Positions 10,228 to 21,774 of a stretch of DNA of 64,000 nucleotides are shown piece after piece. The stretch lies in assembly GCA_001465935.1 (NCBI GenBank), contig LNKV01000002.1, positions 1,860,001 through 1,924,000 of the forward strand, given 5' to 3'. The translations under genes and the position numbers were made by a program. Under the pieces are notes generated by a model, which worked only from the letters and a program-made list of their open reading frames with translations, had not been told where the DNA came from and ran no database searches. The DNA is from Clarireedia homoeocarpa (Eukaryota > Ascomycota > Leotiomycetes > Helotiales > Rutstroemiaceae). Numbering within the stretch: position 1 is the first letter of the stretch; each line of letters starts with the position of its first letter.

Positions 10228-13200
10228 ATGGAGGACCAAAAGAACAGACCTCATCGGGCGCCCAAAGAAAAGAAGAAGCAGCAAGGAGGTTAGTGTGAAT
10301 GCTCCAATCGCATTTGCGTATTCTAACAACACGACAGACCGAAACCCTAAGGCGTTCAGTTTCGCAAACCCAGGAAGACTGGCAAAAACTGCTGCGCGAT
10401 CTCACGATGTGAGTTAACCACCTCACATAAGTTGTGCTCGGTGATGCTGACCGCCCTAGATCAAAGAAAAACGTCTTCATGTTCCTCAAGTCGATCGATT
10501 GCCAGAAGAACCACCTCCACGGCTCGTCACAATCGTTGGACCACCGGGGGTTGGAAAGACTACATTGTTGAAATCATTAGTCAAGCGATATGCCAAAGAG
10601 ACACTCTCTGACCCTCAAGGACCCATTACTGTGGTTACCTCGAAACGACAAAGACTCACATTTGTAGAATGTCCGAACGAACTCGAAGCGATGGTTGACC
10701 TTTCGAAAGTCGCGGACATCGTACTATTGATGATTGATGGAAACTTTGGGTTCGAGATGGAGACTATGGAGTTCTTGAACATCTTATCCTCAAGTGGTAT
10801 GCCAGGGAATGTGTTTGGAATTCTTACTCATTTGGATCTCTTCCGAAAACCACAAACCCTTAAAGATGCGAAGAAGCGACTCAAGAATCGGTTTTGGAGC
10901 GAGCTATATCAGGGCGCACATTTGTTTTACCTATCAGGGGTCATCAATGGACGATATCCGGACCGCGAGATTCATAATTTGTCTAGATTTATTTCGGTCA
11001 TGAAGAACCCACGTCCATTGATTTGGCGCAATACTCATCCTTATACAATTATCGATAGCTTTCGAGATATTACACACCCGACCAAGATTGAGGAGGACGA
11101 AAAATGCGATCGGACGGTCGTTCTGTCCGGATACCTTCGTGGAACTAACTTCGCCGCTCAGGGTCAAAGGGTGCATATACCAGGCCTGGGGGACTACACA
11201 GTTTCCAAGATGGAAGCATTACCAGATCCATGCCCGACGCCATATATGGATCAAGCGATTGCGAAAGCTTCTGGCAAGACAGGTCGTAGACGATTGGACG
11301 AAAAAGAAAAGAAACTTCATGCGCCAATGTCTGATAAAAGTGGACTTAAGATTGACGGAGACACAATTTGGATTACTCGCGAAAAAGGGTTTAATTTTGA
11401 CAGGGAAGCAGAAGATGGAGAACGTGGCGAAGGTGAAGAAATGATTGTGGGACTCCAAGGGGAAAGAAGACTACTCGGTGAGACTGAAGAGGGTGTACGA
11501 TTATTCAATAATGGCGAGACTATCAAATCGCTGCCGCAAGACGATTCTGGTCGCAAACACCAAAGATCAGCAAGATTTGTGGATGGTGATCAGGCCTCGG
11601 ACGGAGAAATGTTCGAAGATGATGAGTCCATCAGTGGTGGGGAGCTAGGCTCAGATGATGAAACAGAGATTGCTGAGGATAAGTTAGGAAAGGCGTTCAG
11701 GAAGGACGAGGACAAAGCTGGTGGTGATGTGGAGTTTGCTGACAGCGATTCTGATCTCGGTTCCATATCCGGTGATGACTTTGATGGAGAGGACGACTCG
11801 GAATTCGATGACGAGGAAGGTGCAGCTCGATGGAAGCACAATATGTTAGAAACAGCCCAGAAACTTCACAACCAGAAGAGATCTTACCGAACTGCTGACC
11901 TCGCAAAACTCATGTATGATGAGTCGCTTACTCCAACAGAGGTTTTACAGAGGTGGCGTGGTGAAATAGAAGAGGAGGAGGAGAATATTGAGGAGTCTGA
12001 TGATGAGGGTGAATTCTTCAAGAAGACTGGTCGCGAAGAAGCCGATAGTTTTAAGGAAGATCGAGCAATACCAATTCTTGATTACGAGGAATTGGAATCA
12101 AAGTGGTCCACGGAGGACAATATCGAACAACTTCGCCAGCGTTTTGCGACAGCCAACTTGCTAAAGGGGAAGACCAATGAAAGTGGAAGTGAGGGCGATG
12201 ATGATGATGATGAAGGTGATGCAGAGGATGAGGATGACGAGGGAGATGGCGAGTTTCAAGATTTGGAGACTGGCGAGGAACACAAAGCGGAGCAAGGAGA
12301 CGATATTGAAGCGGAGCGAGAAAAGAATGCTCGAAGGAAAGAGGAATTGAAGTTGAGATTCGAGGAGGAAGATCGAGAAGGATTTAATAACGACAAAGCA
12401 AATGCAAGAAGAGAAGCCGGCGGGGACGAAGAGTTTGGCGAGGATGAGTGGTATGATGCACAAAAAGCACAAATCCAAAAGCAACTCGACATCAACAAAG
12501 CCGAATATGAGAATCTTGATGAAAGTCAGAGAATAAGTGTTGAGGGGTACCGAGCGGGAATGTACGCGAAAATCATCATTGAAGGTGTCGCATCGGAATT
12601 TGTCACTCGGTTTAACCCACGTATGCCAATCATCGTTGGAGGATTAACACCTACGGAGGACAGGTTTGGCTTTGTTCAAGTCAAAATCAAGAGACACAGA
12701 TGGCACAAGAAAATCTTGAAGACAAATAATCCTTTGATCATTTCTCTTGGTTGGAGACGATTTCAAACACTTCCAATCTACAGCACTTCGGACAATCGAA
12801 CACGAAATCGTATGCTTAAATATACCCCAGAGCACATGCATTGCTTCGGTACATTCTATGGTCCTTTCATTGCACCCAATACTGGATTCTCATGTTATCA
12901 GTCATTCTCCAACAAGAATCCCGGATTCCGGATCGCCGCGACTGGTACTGTTATGACTGTTGACGAATCTTCTGAGACAGTCAAGAAACTCAAGTTGACT
13001 GGTACTCCTTACAAGATCTACAAGAATACTGCATTCATTAAAGACATGTTCAACACTTCACTCGAGATTGCCAAGTTTGAAGGAGCTTCAATCAAGACTG
13101 TTTCTGGAATTCGGGGTCAAATCAAGCGCGCTTTAGCCAAACCTGAAGGCTACTTCCGTGCTACCTTTGAGGACAAGATCCTAATGAGCGATATCGTCTT

Positions 13201-13729
13201 CTTGAGAGCTTGGTACCCGATTAAACCTCACAGATTTTATAATCCAGTGACAAATCTCATCGGTTGGGAAGGTATGCGATTGACTGGCGAAGTTCGTCGA
13301 GATCAAAATCTACCTACACCGGAGCAGAAGAACAGTCTTTACAAGCCTGTTGAGAGAGCAACTCGTCACTTCAATCCATTGCGAGTACCTAGAGCTTTGG
13401 CTGCTGAACTGCCTTACAAGAGTCAAATCGTCCAGATGAAGAAACAAGGCAAGCAGACCTACATGCAAAAGAGGGCAGTCGTTGTAGGGGGCGAGGAAAA
13501 GAAAGCTAGAGACTTGATGCAGAAGTTGATGACTCTCCGCAACGAGAAGGTCGCGAAGAGGAAGGCAGCAAATGAGAAGAGGAGAGAAGTCTATAGGAAA
13601 AAGGTCTCGGAGAATGAAGAGAAGAGAGGTGAAAGGGAGAAGAAGGAGAAGCAGGAGTATTGGAGAAAAGAAGGCAAAAAGCGTAGAGCTGATACTGACG
13701 GTGGTGGAGGTGGTAAGAGACGCAAGTGA
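10228..13729 (+). CDS. BMS1: BMS1, GTPase of 40S ribosomal subunit biogenesis
   Basis: Bms1 is a nucleolar GTPase of the small-subunit processome. It delivers Rcl1 to pre-ribosomes and is needed for early 18S rRNA processing. Exons 10228-10288, 10338-10408 and 10460-13729 (introns of 48 and 51 bases) give 1133 residues, close to yeast Bms1. The N-terminus is basic (KEKKKQQGDRNPKAFSFANP). The G1 P-loop GPPGVGKTT is at 71-79. It is followed by the Bms1/Tsr1 hallmarks DGNFGFEMETMEFLNIL, LTHLDLF and YLSGVINGRYPDREI. A long acidic middle (about 350-680) precedes the conserved C-terminal domain with GTFYGPF and a lysine-rich tail. Two short upstream exons explain why the frame appears to start at a non-ATG codon if introns are ignored. 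Orthology is secure. Confidence 0.96.
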
Positions 13730-14126
13730 GAGTGTTTGTAGATTGTGGGTATAGAAGCCTACTTGGAGTTTAAAAATGTACGAATATCTCAATCGGGAGA
13801 GAGGGTCTATATAGTCCAGCTCTCCCTCCCACCTAGTTTAGAGAATTCAATCCGATTCAACTACACTACTTGGTCCATATACGTGACTAAGTGTGGTGCC
13901 ACGAATCGGTCCCATAAATCGGACTTACGCGTATTGATGATAAATACCATATAGTTGCTCGGTATCCTTTTCAGCCCTGCCGAGGTGTGGGGAAGCGGGT
14001 GCGGAGTCTAGGAAAACTATAATTACGTAGGTCTTGTAGTATCCTCAATTATCTCTATCATTCAATATAATCATTTACCCTCTGCTGCTCTACAATACAT
14101 CTAACTGGAAACTGATTGTTGCTATC
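13730..14126. other. Intergenic, BMS1 3' flank and MDR promoter
   Basis: No gene, repeat or RNA was recognised. The stretch before 14127 contains pyrimidine-rich, TATA-poor sequence typical of fungal 5' flanks. Confidence 0.4.
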
Positions 14127-15369
14127 ATGCCTAAAGTAATTACAATGCAGAAAATTGAGGGTGGTAAACCCGGCAAAGTTTACTACCCGTATGTCTCACC
14201 TCCGTCCTTTCCTTTATCTTCCACATCTCACTGATAATACCATCACAGCCTAGAAGTAAGAGAACATGCCACCCCGTCCCTCAAACCAAATGATCTCCTC
14301 ATCCAAATACACTCCACAGCACTCAATCATCGCGACCTCTTCCTCCGTCAACACCTCTACCCGGCTCCCAGCTGGGACGTCCCCATGGGCGCCGATGCCT
14401 GCGGTATCGTAAAAGAAGTTGGTCCGAATGCCGATAAAAAATGGCTGGGAAAGCGAGTAATTCTCACACCAGGTAGAGGATGGAAGGATTCTCCCTTTGG
14501 ACCAGAAGATCCTAAGGGATACCAGATCTTGGGTGGCACAAGTACGATCCCTATCGGTACATTGTGCGAGGAAGTAGTGGTCGATGCGGAAGAGGTGGAA
14601 GAGGCGCCAGCGCATTTGAGCGATGCGGAAGCGGCGGCTTTGCCATTAACCGGTCTGACCGGTTGGAGAGCATTGATTACGAAAGGCGGTGAGGCGAATG
14701 GGAATGTAGGGAAGGGGAAAAATGTTTTGGTGACGGGAATTGGAGGGGGAGTGGCGTTGAATGTGTTGCAGTTTGCGGTAGGGAAGGGGTGTAATGTTTT
14801 TGTGACGAGTGGAGATAAGGCGAAGATTGAGAAGGCAATGAAGATGGGTGCGAAGGGTGGTGTGATTTATAAGAGTGAGGGGTGGGAAAAGGAATTAAAG
14901 GGGATGTTGGGGAAGGACTCATTGGACTTGATTGTTGATGGTGCGGGAGGTGAGATTGTTAAGAAGGCGTTAAGACTGATGAAAGTGAGTTTAAATCTGC
15001 TTCGCGCTTTCCTTGGTTTCTACGAATTCCTTTCTGTAAAACATAACTAACAAATACTCCAATTGCTAGCCTGGTGGTACCATCGTTCAATATGGTATGA
15101 CTGTTAGTCCCCAGATGACGTGGTCGATGTCAGCAGTTCTGCTCAACTTTGAGCTCAAAGGATCAACGATGGGATCACGTAAAGAATTCCACGACATGGT
15201 TACTTTTGTCAGCGAACAGAAGATCAAACCAGTAGTATCTAAAGTCGTGAAAGGTATCGACAATTTGAAAGAGATCGATGAGCTATTCGATGAAATGAAA
15301 AACGGAACTCAGTTTGGGAAGTTGGTCATCGAGATCAAAGGGACGAGCGGCGCTGCGAGTAAGTTGTGA
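14127..15369 (+). CDS. Zinc-type alcohol dehydrogenase-like MDR oxidoreductase
   Basis: This NAD(P)H-dependent medium-chain reductase belongs to the quinone-oxidoreductase/alcohol-dehydrogenase superfamily; the substrate is unknown. Exons 14127-14188, 14249-14984 and 15070-15369 (introns of 60 and 85 bases) give 365 residues. The N-terminal GroES-like domain has LNHRDLF and PMGADACGIVKEVG. The nucleotide-binding half begins near LPLTGLTGWRAL and carries NVLVTGIGGGVALNVLQFA, the GxGGxxxxxxQ cofactor motif. The catalytic zinc ligands of true alcohol dehydrogenases (Cys in the first motif, GHE) are not seen: the first motif has Asn-His-Arg-Asp instead. It therefore looks like a zinc-independent quinone-reductase-like member. 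It is intact. Its neighbours give no functional hint. Confidence 0.87.
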
Positions 15370-15852
15370 TTCTGTATGTAGGATGATGGCATTGTCTCTA
15401 GACCTGAATAATGAAAGGTTGACTAGGCATAGGTCAATGATGTGTGTAGGGGGCCTCCAAAACCCCATTTCCGGTCTCATATAGTCTCGTGTAACATAGA
15501 AATTGCAATATACACGGGCACGGGAATGTCAATCAAATTTCACATATGCTTTCTAGTGACTGGATGGGTCGTTGCACTAAACTTCATGTGATGGTCTCCT
15601 TTCGAGCAATGTTCTTTTGGTCTGTCTGCACATTGTCCTCTTTCCGCCTTGGTTTACCGGCTCTGAGTGGGTAACTTCATGTAGTTTTCCTTACACTAGA
15701 ACAGCCACCAACAATGCCGCGGGATGTAGCTACTAAAATCTTTGCATCGATGAGGTGACTGCCTGTAGTCTACAAGAGGAGAGTCTTCTATAGGCATTAT
15801 CCTGTGCTCGATTTGAGATTTCACCATTTCACTTATTGTCTTGGTCAAAGTC
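15370..15852. other. Intergenic, no gene recognised
   Basis: This is a non-coding spacer between the MDR gene and the degenerate esterase. Nothing distinctive was seen. Confidence 0.4.
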
Positions 15853-17090
15853 ATGGATTCAACGCTGCGAGGTATATGTTCACGTCAACCTCTCAAGACA
15901 CTATGGTTTCTTATTTCTATGATCCATCTGTTCATAGAATCAATCTTCTATAGTATCTATTACATCTCTCCATCCGCTCGGCCACTTCATAAGTGGACGT
16001 ATTGTCAATCCCTCACCACTTCTCTCCTCCGCATGACCCTTCATCATGTAATTACCCTCCACTATCTTCCCACCTCTCTCCCTCTTGTTAGGTAATGAAG
16101 CCGAACGCCTCCCCCTCATTCGTTCTTCCGCCCGCGCAGACCTCTATATCGGTGTACTCGCATCACGAGCGCCAATACCTCCCCAAGCCATAGGCGGGAC
16201 ATTCTATCCCACTACTCCTCCAGCACCTCTTTCCCGCGAAAATACCATCGTGTTGCATTTCCACGGCGGATCTTACCTTTTTGGCTCGGGTCGCACATCT
16301 CAGTGTGCGTTTGCTGCGAACCTACTTACGTCTAACATCGCAACTTTTGCATTCTTCACGCAATACAGATTAGCGAGGAATGAGTCAGGGTATTTCCCAG
16401 CGGCCTTGCAGGATGCTGTCACTAGTTATGTGTGGTTGATGTTATCGGGTTGGAAGCGCGGAAGATTATCGTATCTGGTGATGGAGCAGCAGGAGCTTTG
16501 GCATTAGGGCTGGTTGGATGGTTAGGATAGCAGAGAGTGGGATTGGAAAGTCCACAGGGATGTCTGCTTCGGAGCCCACAGCTTGACCTAGCAGGGCAAA
16601 TAAATGAGATTAAGGATCCAAGAATTGATCTAAGAACAGATTACCTAGATTTTAGGATGCTGAAATGGGCGTCGGAGTTATATCTTGGTCCGCGATCTTG
16701 TCAAACTGGACGTTATTTGGGGAGGGATGAGCTCGACAAATTGGCTTACGTCTCCCCGCCTTGTCATCCTTTTACTACACCGATCGGGATTAGGTTATGA
16801 TGGGAAAGACGGAGATATTGTGGAATACTATTGTGGCATTTGCGGAAGTTATGTCTTTGGTGAGTGGAAATACCGTGGGTCGGTTTGAGGTGGATGTTGC
16901 ACCACATAATATATTCATGATAGGAGAGCGTTTAGGGTGGAAGGGGCAGGCGGCAGATGCGACTAGAGAAGTGGTGATGTGGTTGAGGAACAAGGAATGG
17001 GCCGGAGCTGGAAAATGGGCAATAACGGTTAGTGATAAAATTAGAGAGAATGAGGAGATTGAGCGGAGTCGTGATGTACTTTTTGAGTGA
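15853..17090 (+). pseudogene. Degenerate alpha/beta-hydrolase (fold-3 esterase/lipase)
   Basis: This is the remnant of an esterase of the hormone-sensitive-lipase type. Recognisable blocks in order are: an N-terminal hydrophobic segment (WFLISMIHLFIESIFYSIYY), the oxyanion motif HFHGGSYLFGSGR, FPAALQDAVTSYVWL, a damaged nucleophile elbow, YVSPPCHPFTTPIG, and a C-terminal block with SGNTVGRFEVDVAPHNIF containing the expected catalytic His region. Lesions: the 5' block does not join the next in frame; a shift of one base falls near 16440; the nucleophile Ser of GDSAG is Gly (codon 16483-16485, SGDGAAG); a TAG stop lies at 16528-16530; and another frameshift falls near 16790. These cannot all be introns. 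It is almost certainly non-functional. Confidence 0.82.
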
Positions 17091-17255
17091 AGCTGTTGGT
17101 CAGCTTGTTTTCAATGGTAATGTACGTACTTAATAACTAATTTATCTTCTTTCCCATATGTACAATTCTATCTCATGTCTATATGCACTGGTATCAGGGA
17201 TCTCTTTGTCCTCCTTCATAACTCTATATACAGCTCATCATCTCTCACTCCCCCA

Positions 17256-18709
17256 TCAAGAGCTCTCTGACCCCTCTCCACTTTCCGTACTCTCAGCGCT
17301 TTCTACCGTCTCTACCGGCACGAGCATATCTCTCGTCTCATCTCTACTCTGTTTCAAGAACGGGATTAATTGAGTTCCTCCCGTACCCCTGAACTCCTTC
17401 CCACCTTTATTTGTTGTAGCAACTGCCAGATTCAACCCAGCATTCTGCTTTCCGCTAACCTTCCGCGATGGGTTTATGATGTATCGTGTTACGATCTGGA
17501 TATGGATATCTCTGAAGTCTGTCAGGGTCTCCACGGCATGGTTATATGCTTGTGTTACTTCAGGGTCGCAGGCTGAGTGCGAGATGTAGGTGTGGATGGG
17601 GGAGACAGCGGAGATGTGGTTCAGGAAAGCACGGTGCGGGCCGGGCATGTAATTGCGCATTTCCTGCGGTTGGGGAGTTAGTATCATGCTTTGACTCGAT
17701 GAATTGATGAATAAAAGGAAAAGAAAAAGCCTACATCCAAGAACCCATGTCCACTACCACCCTCCTTCTTAACCTCTTCACCCGCAGGAGGCTTCCCCGC
17801 CATCCCCCTAGTCGGCACATGTTTAACCCCCAGCACCGCATCCCAGAACTGAATCAAACTACTCTGCGCATTACTTCCCCCACTATAATGCCTCCACTCG
17901 CCCTTTCCTTCACCTTCATCATAAAAGACACCTCTCGGTAGCCCCGCCGCGGCCATATTCTTACTTCCTGCCAGAAATGGTCTGATGATATGATAAAACA
18001 CTTCTGGATCGCAATGCTCGTACATCCTTTTCAGAATATCTCCGCAGTCTTTGATGCAGGTGGAGAATTTCTGTAAGCAGGAGATCAGAATGGATGGCTC
18101 ATTGGCGCGGACAGCATCCATGGCGTCTAGCATGGCGGGGATTATGCCCGCGCCCCGCGCTTCGATGGCGACGGAGACTAGGTAGAACCAGGATTCATCT
18201 GGGGTGGAGGTAAAGGTGTGAATGGTTGAAAGTTCTGAGAGGGAGGTGAGGTCTTGAGTGGAAGAGGTGCTGGTGAAGTTCCAGAGGTTGAGACCGGCGT
18301 AAGTGGCGGTTGGAGGAAGCCCGAGATGGGAGGCCACTATTAGGAAGGGCTTGGCTATTTGTGCTGGGAGGATCTGGGTTTATGTTAGTGAAACTTTTCG
18401 TAACAGAGATAGACTTCTTACTTCTGACGGTTGGTTGCCTCCCCAGATGTAGGCGTGGGTCATAAAAGAAAGTAGGTGGTATGCTCTTCGCCATTCGTGC
18501 TCTTTTATTAGACTTGATGGGTCTAGTATTGGCATAGCATCTGCACTATGTCTGAATTTCTTGCTCTCCAACAAATGTGGTATCTCATCGACTAGAAGCT
18601 CCCATTCTGCATGTGAGTTGAGGCGAGGGAGAGGATTCGTATCTGGCAGGAAACCATTCTTTTGGGATACCCCAAATTCTGCGAGATTGATATTCAACGG
18701 CCCGAGCAT
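17256..18709 (-). CDS. Indoleamine 2,3-dioxygenase
   Basis: This haem dioxygenase opens the indole ring of L-tryptophan to give N-formylkynurenine, the first step of the kynurenine pathway. Exons 18709-18422, 18373-17735 and 17663-17256 (introns of 48 and 71 bases) give 444 residues. The frame carries the family hallmarks AYIWGGNQPSE, SHLGLPPTATYA, SGGSNAQSSLIQFWDAVLGV, EMRNYMPGPHRAFL, DFRDIHIQIVTRYI and GTGGTQLIPFLKQSRDET. The His of DIHIQIV (about residue 363) aligns with the proximal haem ligand H346 of human IDO1. A Ser/Glu-rich tail follows the last motif. It is divergent to the kynureninase gene across a 624-bp shared promoter, which supports coordinated tryptophan breakdown. Yeast Bna2 belongs to this family. 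Which of the several IDO subtypes of filamentous fungi this is cannot be told here. Confidence 0.94.
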
Positions 18710-19333
18710 CTTTTAGAATTTGTTTGGGAAAGGTTTTATGAAAAACTATGGGTAGAGAATGACACAATGGTACTCAAAAGGAAGAATTTTATGCTCTTTA
18801 CGAAACAATCGATTGTAGTAGATACAGAGTGGTGGATACTTGTAAAAAGATATATACTAAACTTCGTATTACTGCCATCAATAACTTTTTTGCTTCATCA
18901 GACTCCATCCGAAACCATCTCTTTAGACAAGGAACTGTCCCTCAGCCATTTCCAATACACCGATACTCGCTCACCGCGAACAGTGACACAATGCGCGTGA
19001 TAGTATCGCGTAAGGTAAGGAGAATAGTGGGTACGGAGTACGGATGCGGATGCGGATGCGGATGCGGAAGGGTAACACAAAATTGCTTGGGCCGACGGAA
19101 GGCGGTGATAACGACGCTATCCATTTGAAGGATAGACAAGTAGCGGAGCTACAAAGTGAGTGAAACAGACTTTGGGTAGTGTTGGTTTTTGATCAAATCA
19201 TAGGATTCTCTGAAGATCATTCTTGACTCGAGGAATTCATTTTGTTTGAGCTCTGCTGTACATTCCAGACATTGAGCTCTGCTGTATTCCAGACAGATTA
19301 TCACGAACAACAGCAAAACTCACCACGTCAAAT
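18710..19333. promoter_or_regulatory. Bidirectional promoter between IDO and kynureninase genes
   Basis: Two genes of one pathway start divergently from this 624-bp stretch. It contains four perfect copies of the hexamer ggatgc (about 19040-19064) followed by ggaagg. Near 19250-19290 there is a direct repeat with gagctctgctgta and attccagac in both halves. Either could hold factor-binding sites, but no known operator was identified. Confidence 0.6.
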
Positions 19334-20877
19334 ATGGGATCCGTAGAGCAACCATCAATGGAGGTGGAAAAGCCATCATTTCCTTCCGAAGCCAACTCAC
19401 TAGAGTATGCGCAATCACTTGATGCGAAGGATCATATGCGCAAATTCCGAGATCAATTCATCATTCCCTCGAAAGCCAACATCAAAGCAACAAAGCTCGC
19501 CAAGCCAGGTTTGTGCCTCCTTTCCCAACAAATTATCACCCCCCGCACTATCACGTGATACCCACGACTCACACATTACAGGTCTCTCTGATGAACCCTC
19601 GATATATTTCTGTGGAAACAGTTTAGGACTCCAACCTAAATGTGTAAGAGAATATCTCCAAGTTCACCTCGACACCTGGTCATCCATTGGTGTTCATGGA
19701 CATTTCCGCGACTTGGAAGACTCCCCACTCACACAATGGCAACTCCTTGCCGAACATGCCTCCAAGCAATCTGCGCCCATTTTCGGCGCCCTCCCCTCTG
19801 AAATCGCAATCATGGGCACCCTAACCATGAACCTCCATCTTCTCATGGCCTCATTCTATACCCCCACACCTGAAAAGAACAAGATCATCCTCGAATGGAA
19901 GGCCTTCCCATCCGACCACTACGCCATCGAATCTCAGATTTGCGGCCATGGTTACGATCCCGCATCCTCGATGGTTATGATCAGTCCTGATGAAGGAACC
20001 TACGAGATCTCAACCGAGAAAATCCTCCGCACGATCGACGAACACGCCGATACTACCGCGCTACTTCTCCTCCCCGGAATCCAGTACTACAGCGGTCAAT
20101 TCTTCGATATCAAGACCATCACCGCTTATGCTCAATCTAAGGGTTTGACTGTAGGATGGGATCTTGCTCACGCGGCAGGGAATGTGCCTCTCGAGCTTCA
20201 CGACTGGAATGTGGATTTCGCGGTGTGGTGTACGTATAAGTATATGAATGCCGGACCGGGCAGTATTGCGGGGATGTTCGTGCACGAGAGACATGGACAG
20301 GTAGATTATAGTGAAGGGGAAGATAAACCAAAGTACAGGCATCGACTGATGGGCTGGTACGGTGGTGACCAGAGTTGTCGATTTTTGATGAATAACAGTA
20401 TATTTTCCTCTTTTCTACACAATTGTGAGATTTTGGAGCATAGATGGCTAACGCAATACTATAGAATTCCGTCCCTCACCTGGAGCATCCGGCTACCAGG
20501 TTAGCAACCCTTCCGTCGTCGACCTCACATCCCTCTGCGCTGCCCTCTCCATCTTCAACCAAACATCCATGGGCGAGATCCGCCGAAAGTCTCTCCATCT
20601 CACCGCCTACCTCGAGCATCTTCTCCTCTCTTCCAAATCCTCCGCTTTTCAGATCATCACACCACCAGACCCAGCCGCCAGAGGTACGCAATTAAGTGTT
20701 CTACTAAAGCCGGGGAGGTTGGAGACGCTGTCGGATATGTTGGAGGACGCGGGTATTGTGGCGGATAAGAGGAAGCCGGATGTTATTCGAGTGGCACCGG
20801 CGCCATTGTATAATACTTATGAGGATGTTTGGAGATTTGTGCAAATCTTCGAGCAGGCGTTGCAAAAGTGCGAGTAA
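19334..20877 (+). CDS. BNA5: Kynureninase
   Basis: This PLP enzyme cleaves L-kynurenine to anthranilate and alanine, and 3-hydroxykynurenine to 3-hydroxyanthranilate. Exons 19334-19508, 19582-20397 and 20465-20877 (introns of 73 and 67 bases) give 467 residues, normal for the family. Motifs seen are IYFCGNSLGLQP, VGWDLAHAAGN and the PLP-lysine context WCTYKYMNAGPG (Lys at about 278), then GWYGGD and, across the last junction, KFRPSPGASGYQVSNPSV. The acceptor at 20463-20464 is fixed by that conserved stretch. The gene is divergent to IDO. Kynurenine formamidase lies 5 kb downstream, while no kynurenine 3-monooxygenase is in the window, which points to anthranilate as the product here. Identification is firm. 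Confidence 0.95.
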
Positions 20878-21183
20878 GCTTAGGAATGCGGTAAATGAAA
20901 AGGCAATTGTATATATTTTGGGGTTGGATTTCTTGTGTTTACTATTTGGGCAGAAAATAATATCTAATTTCTTTCATGTGTTATTGGTTGGTTTGGTCTT
21001 CCGAGTTCTTTATGAGTTTTCATGATTTCATATTGGAAAAATTTATGTACAAGAATTTGCCACCTCTCATATTCTTTCATAGTCTCCTAATTGAATTTAT
21101 GCTATTCTCCAATTCTGATCGAATCGTCGTCAAACAACATATATACTCCCCAATACACCAATCCTCGTAAAGGAAGTACCTCC
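20878..21183. other. Convergent 3' spacer
   Basis: This AT-rich 306-base spacer lies between the convergent kynureninase and cell-wall-protein genes. Nothing else was seen. Confidence 0.4.
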
Positions 21184-21774
21184 CTACAAAATCAAAGCCG
21201 CTAAAAGTCCTGCCCCGACAGCCATCAAACCAACTCTCAAGCTTCCCGCGCCGCCAGCGAACTGAAAAGGGGTAGGAGCAGCAGTAGCCGTAACGTTATT
21301 AGCAACGCTAGTAGCAGCTGTAGCGCTCGTAACTACAGCCGGCACAGTCTCGGCGGACGTAGCACTGTCGGGCGGAACAACAACAGTGGTGGGAGGTGCT
21401 ACCGTACTAACTTCGGCAGTGGTAGTAGCGGGGGCGGGAGGAATGATGACGGATGTGTTTGCTGGGAATGGAATGGCTGGGATGGAGATGGAGGAGGGAG
21501 TTGGAACTTCAGGAATAGAGATGGGTGAAGAGGCAGGGACTGAAACAGCCGGAGTAGAGGAGGCGTAGGGACAGTCATTAACGGAGGGTGCGCAGGATGA
21601 GACGGTCACCGCTCGCGTGGTGTAGACGGTGGAAGTTACTTGTACTTTGCTTTTGACGTCATAAGAGGAGCCGGCTGTGGTAGCTGGGGCTTGAATTTGT
21701 CCGTCTGAGATTTGAGAGACGACTGAGGCGGAAACGGAGGCCGTCAGGGAGAGAATGCTGATTGTGTACTTCAT
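21184..21774 (-). CDS. Small secreted Ser/Thr/Pro-rich cell-wall protein with PIR-like motif and GPI signal
   Basis: This is a predicted surface protein of 196 residues. The start at 21774 gives a clean signal peptide (MKYTISILSLTASVSASV); the open frame runs 60 codons further upstream, but that part lacks secretory features. Just after the signal is SQISDGQIQA, which fits the PIR repeat Q-[IV]-x-D-G-Q-[IVP]-Q that links fungal wall proteins to beta-1,3-glucan through its glutamine. The middle is rich in Ser, Thr, Pro, Val and Ala and likely O-glycosylated, with two NxS/T sites. The C-terminus ends FAGGAGSLRVGLMAVGAGLLAALIL, which fits a GPI-attachment signal. There are four Cys at most. A single PIR unit plus a GPI signal in one protein is somewhat unusual. 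No enzymatic domain was seen. Confidence 0.8.
   Translation of the reverse strand: MKYTISILSLTASVSASVVSQISDGQIQAPATTAGSSYDVKSKVQVTSTVYTTRAVTVSSCAPSVNDCPYASSTPAVSVPASSPISIPEVPTPSSISIPAIPFPANTSVIIPPAPATTTAEVSTVAPPTTVVVPPDSATSAETVPAVVTSATAATSVANNVTATAAPTPFQFAGGAGSLRVGLMAVGAGLLAALIL

Noticed and set aside
13310..13792. 160-codon minus-strand frame, rich in Leu and Ser
   Set aside because: Antisense to the lysine-rich 3' end of BMS1; purine-rich coding DNA gives such open antisense frames.
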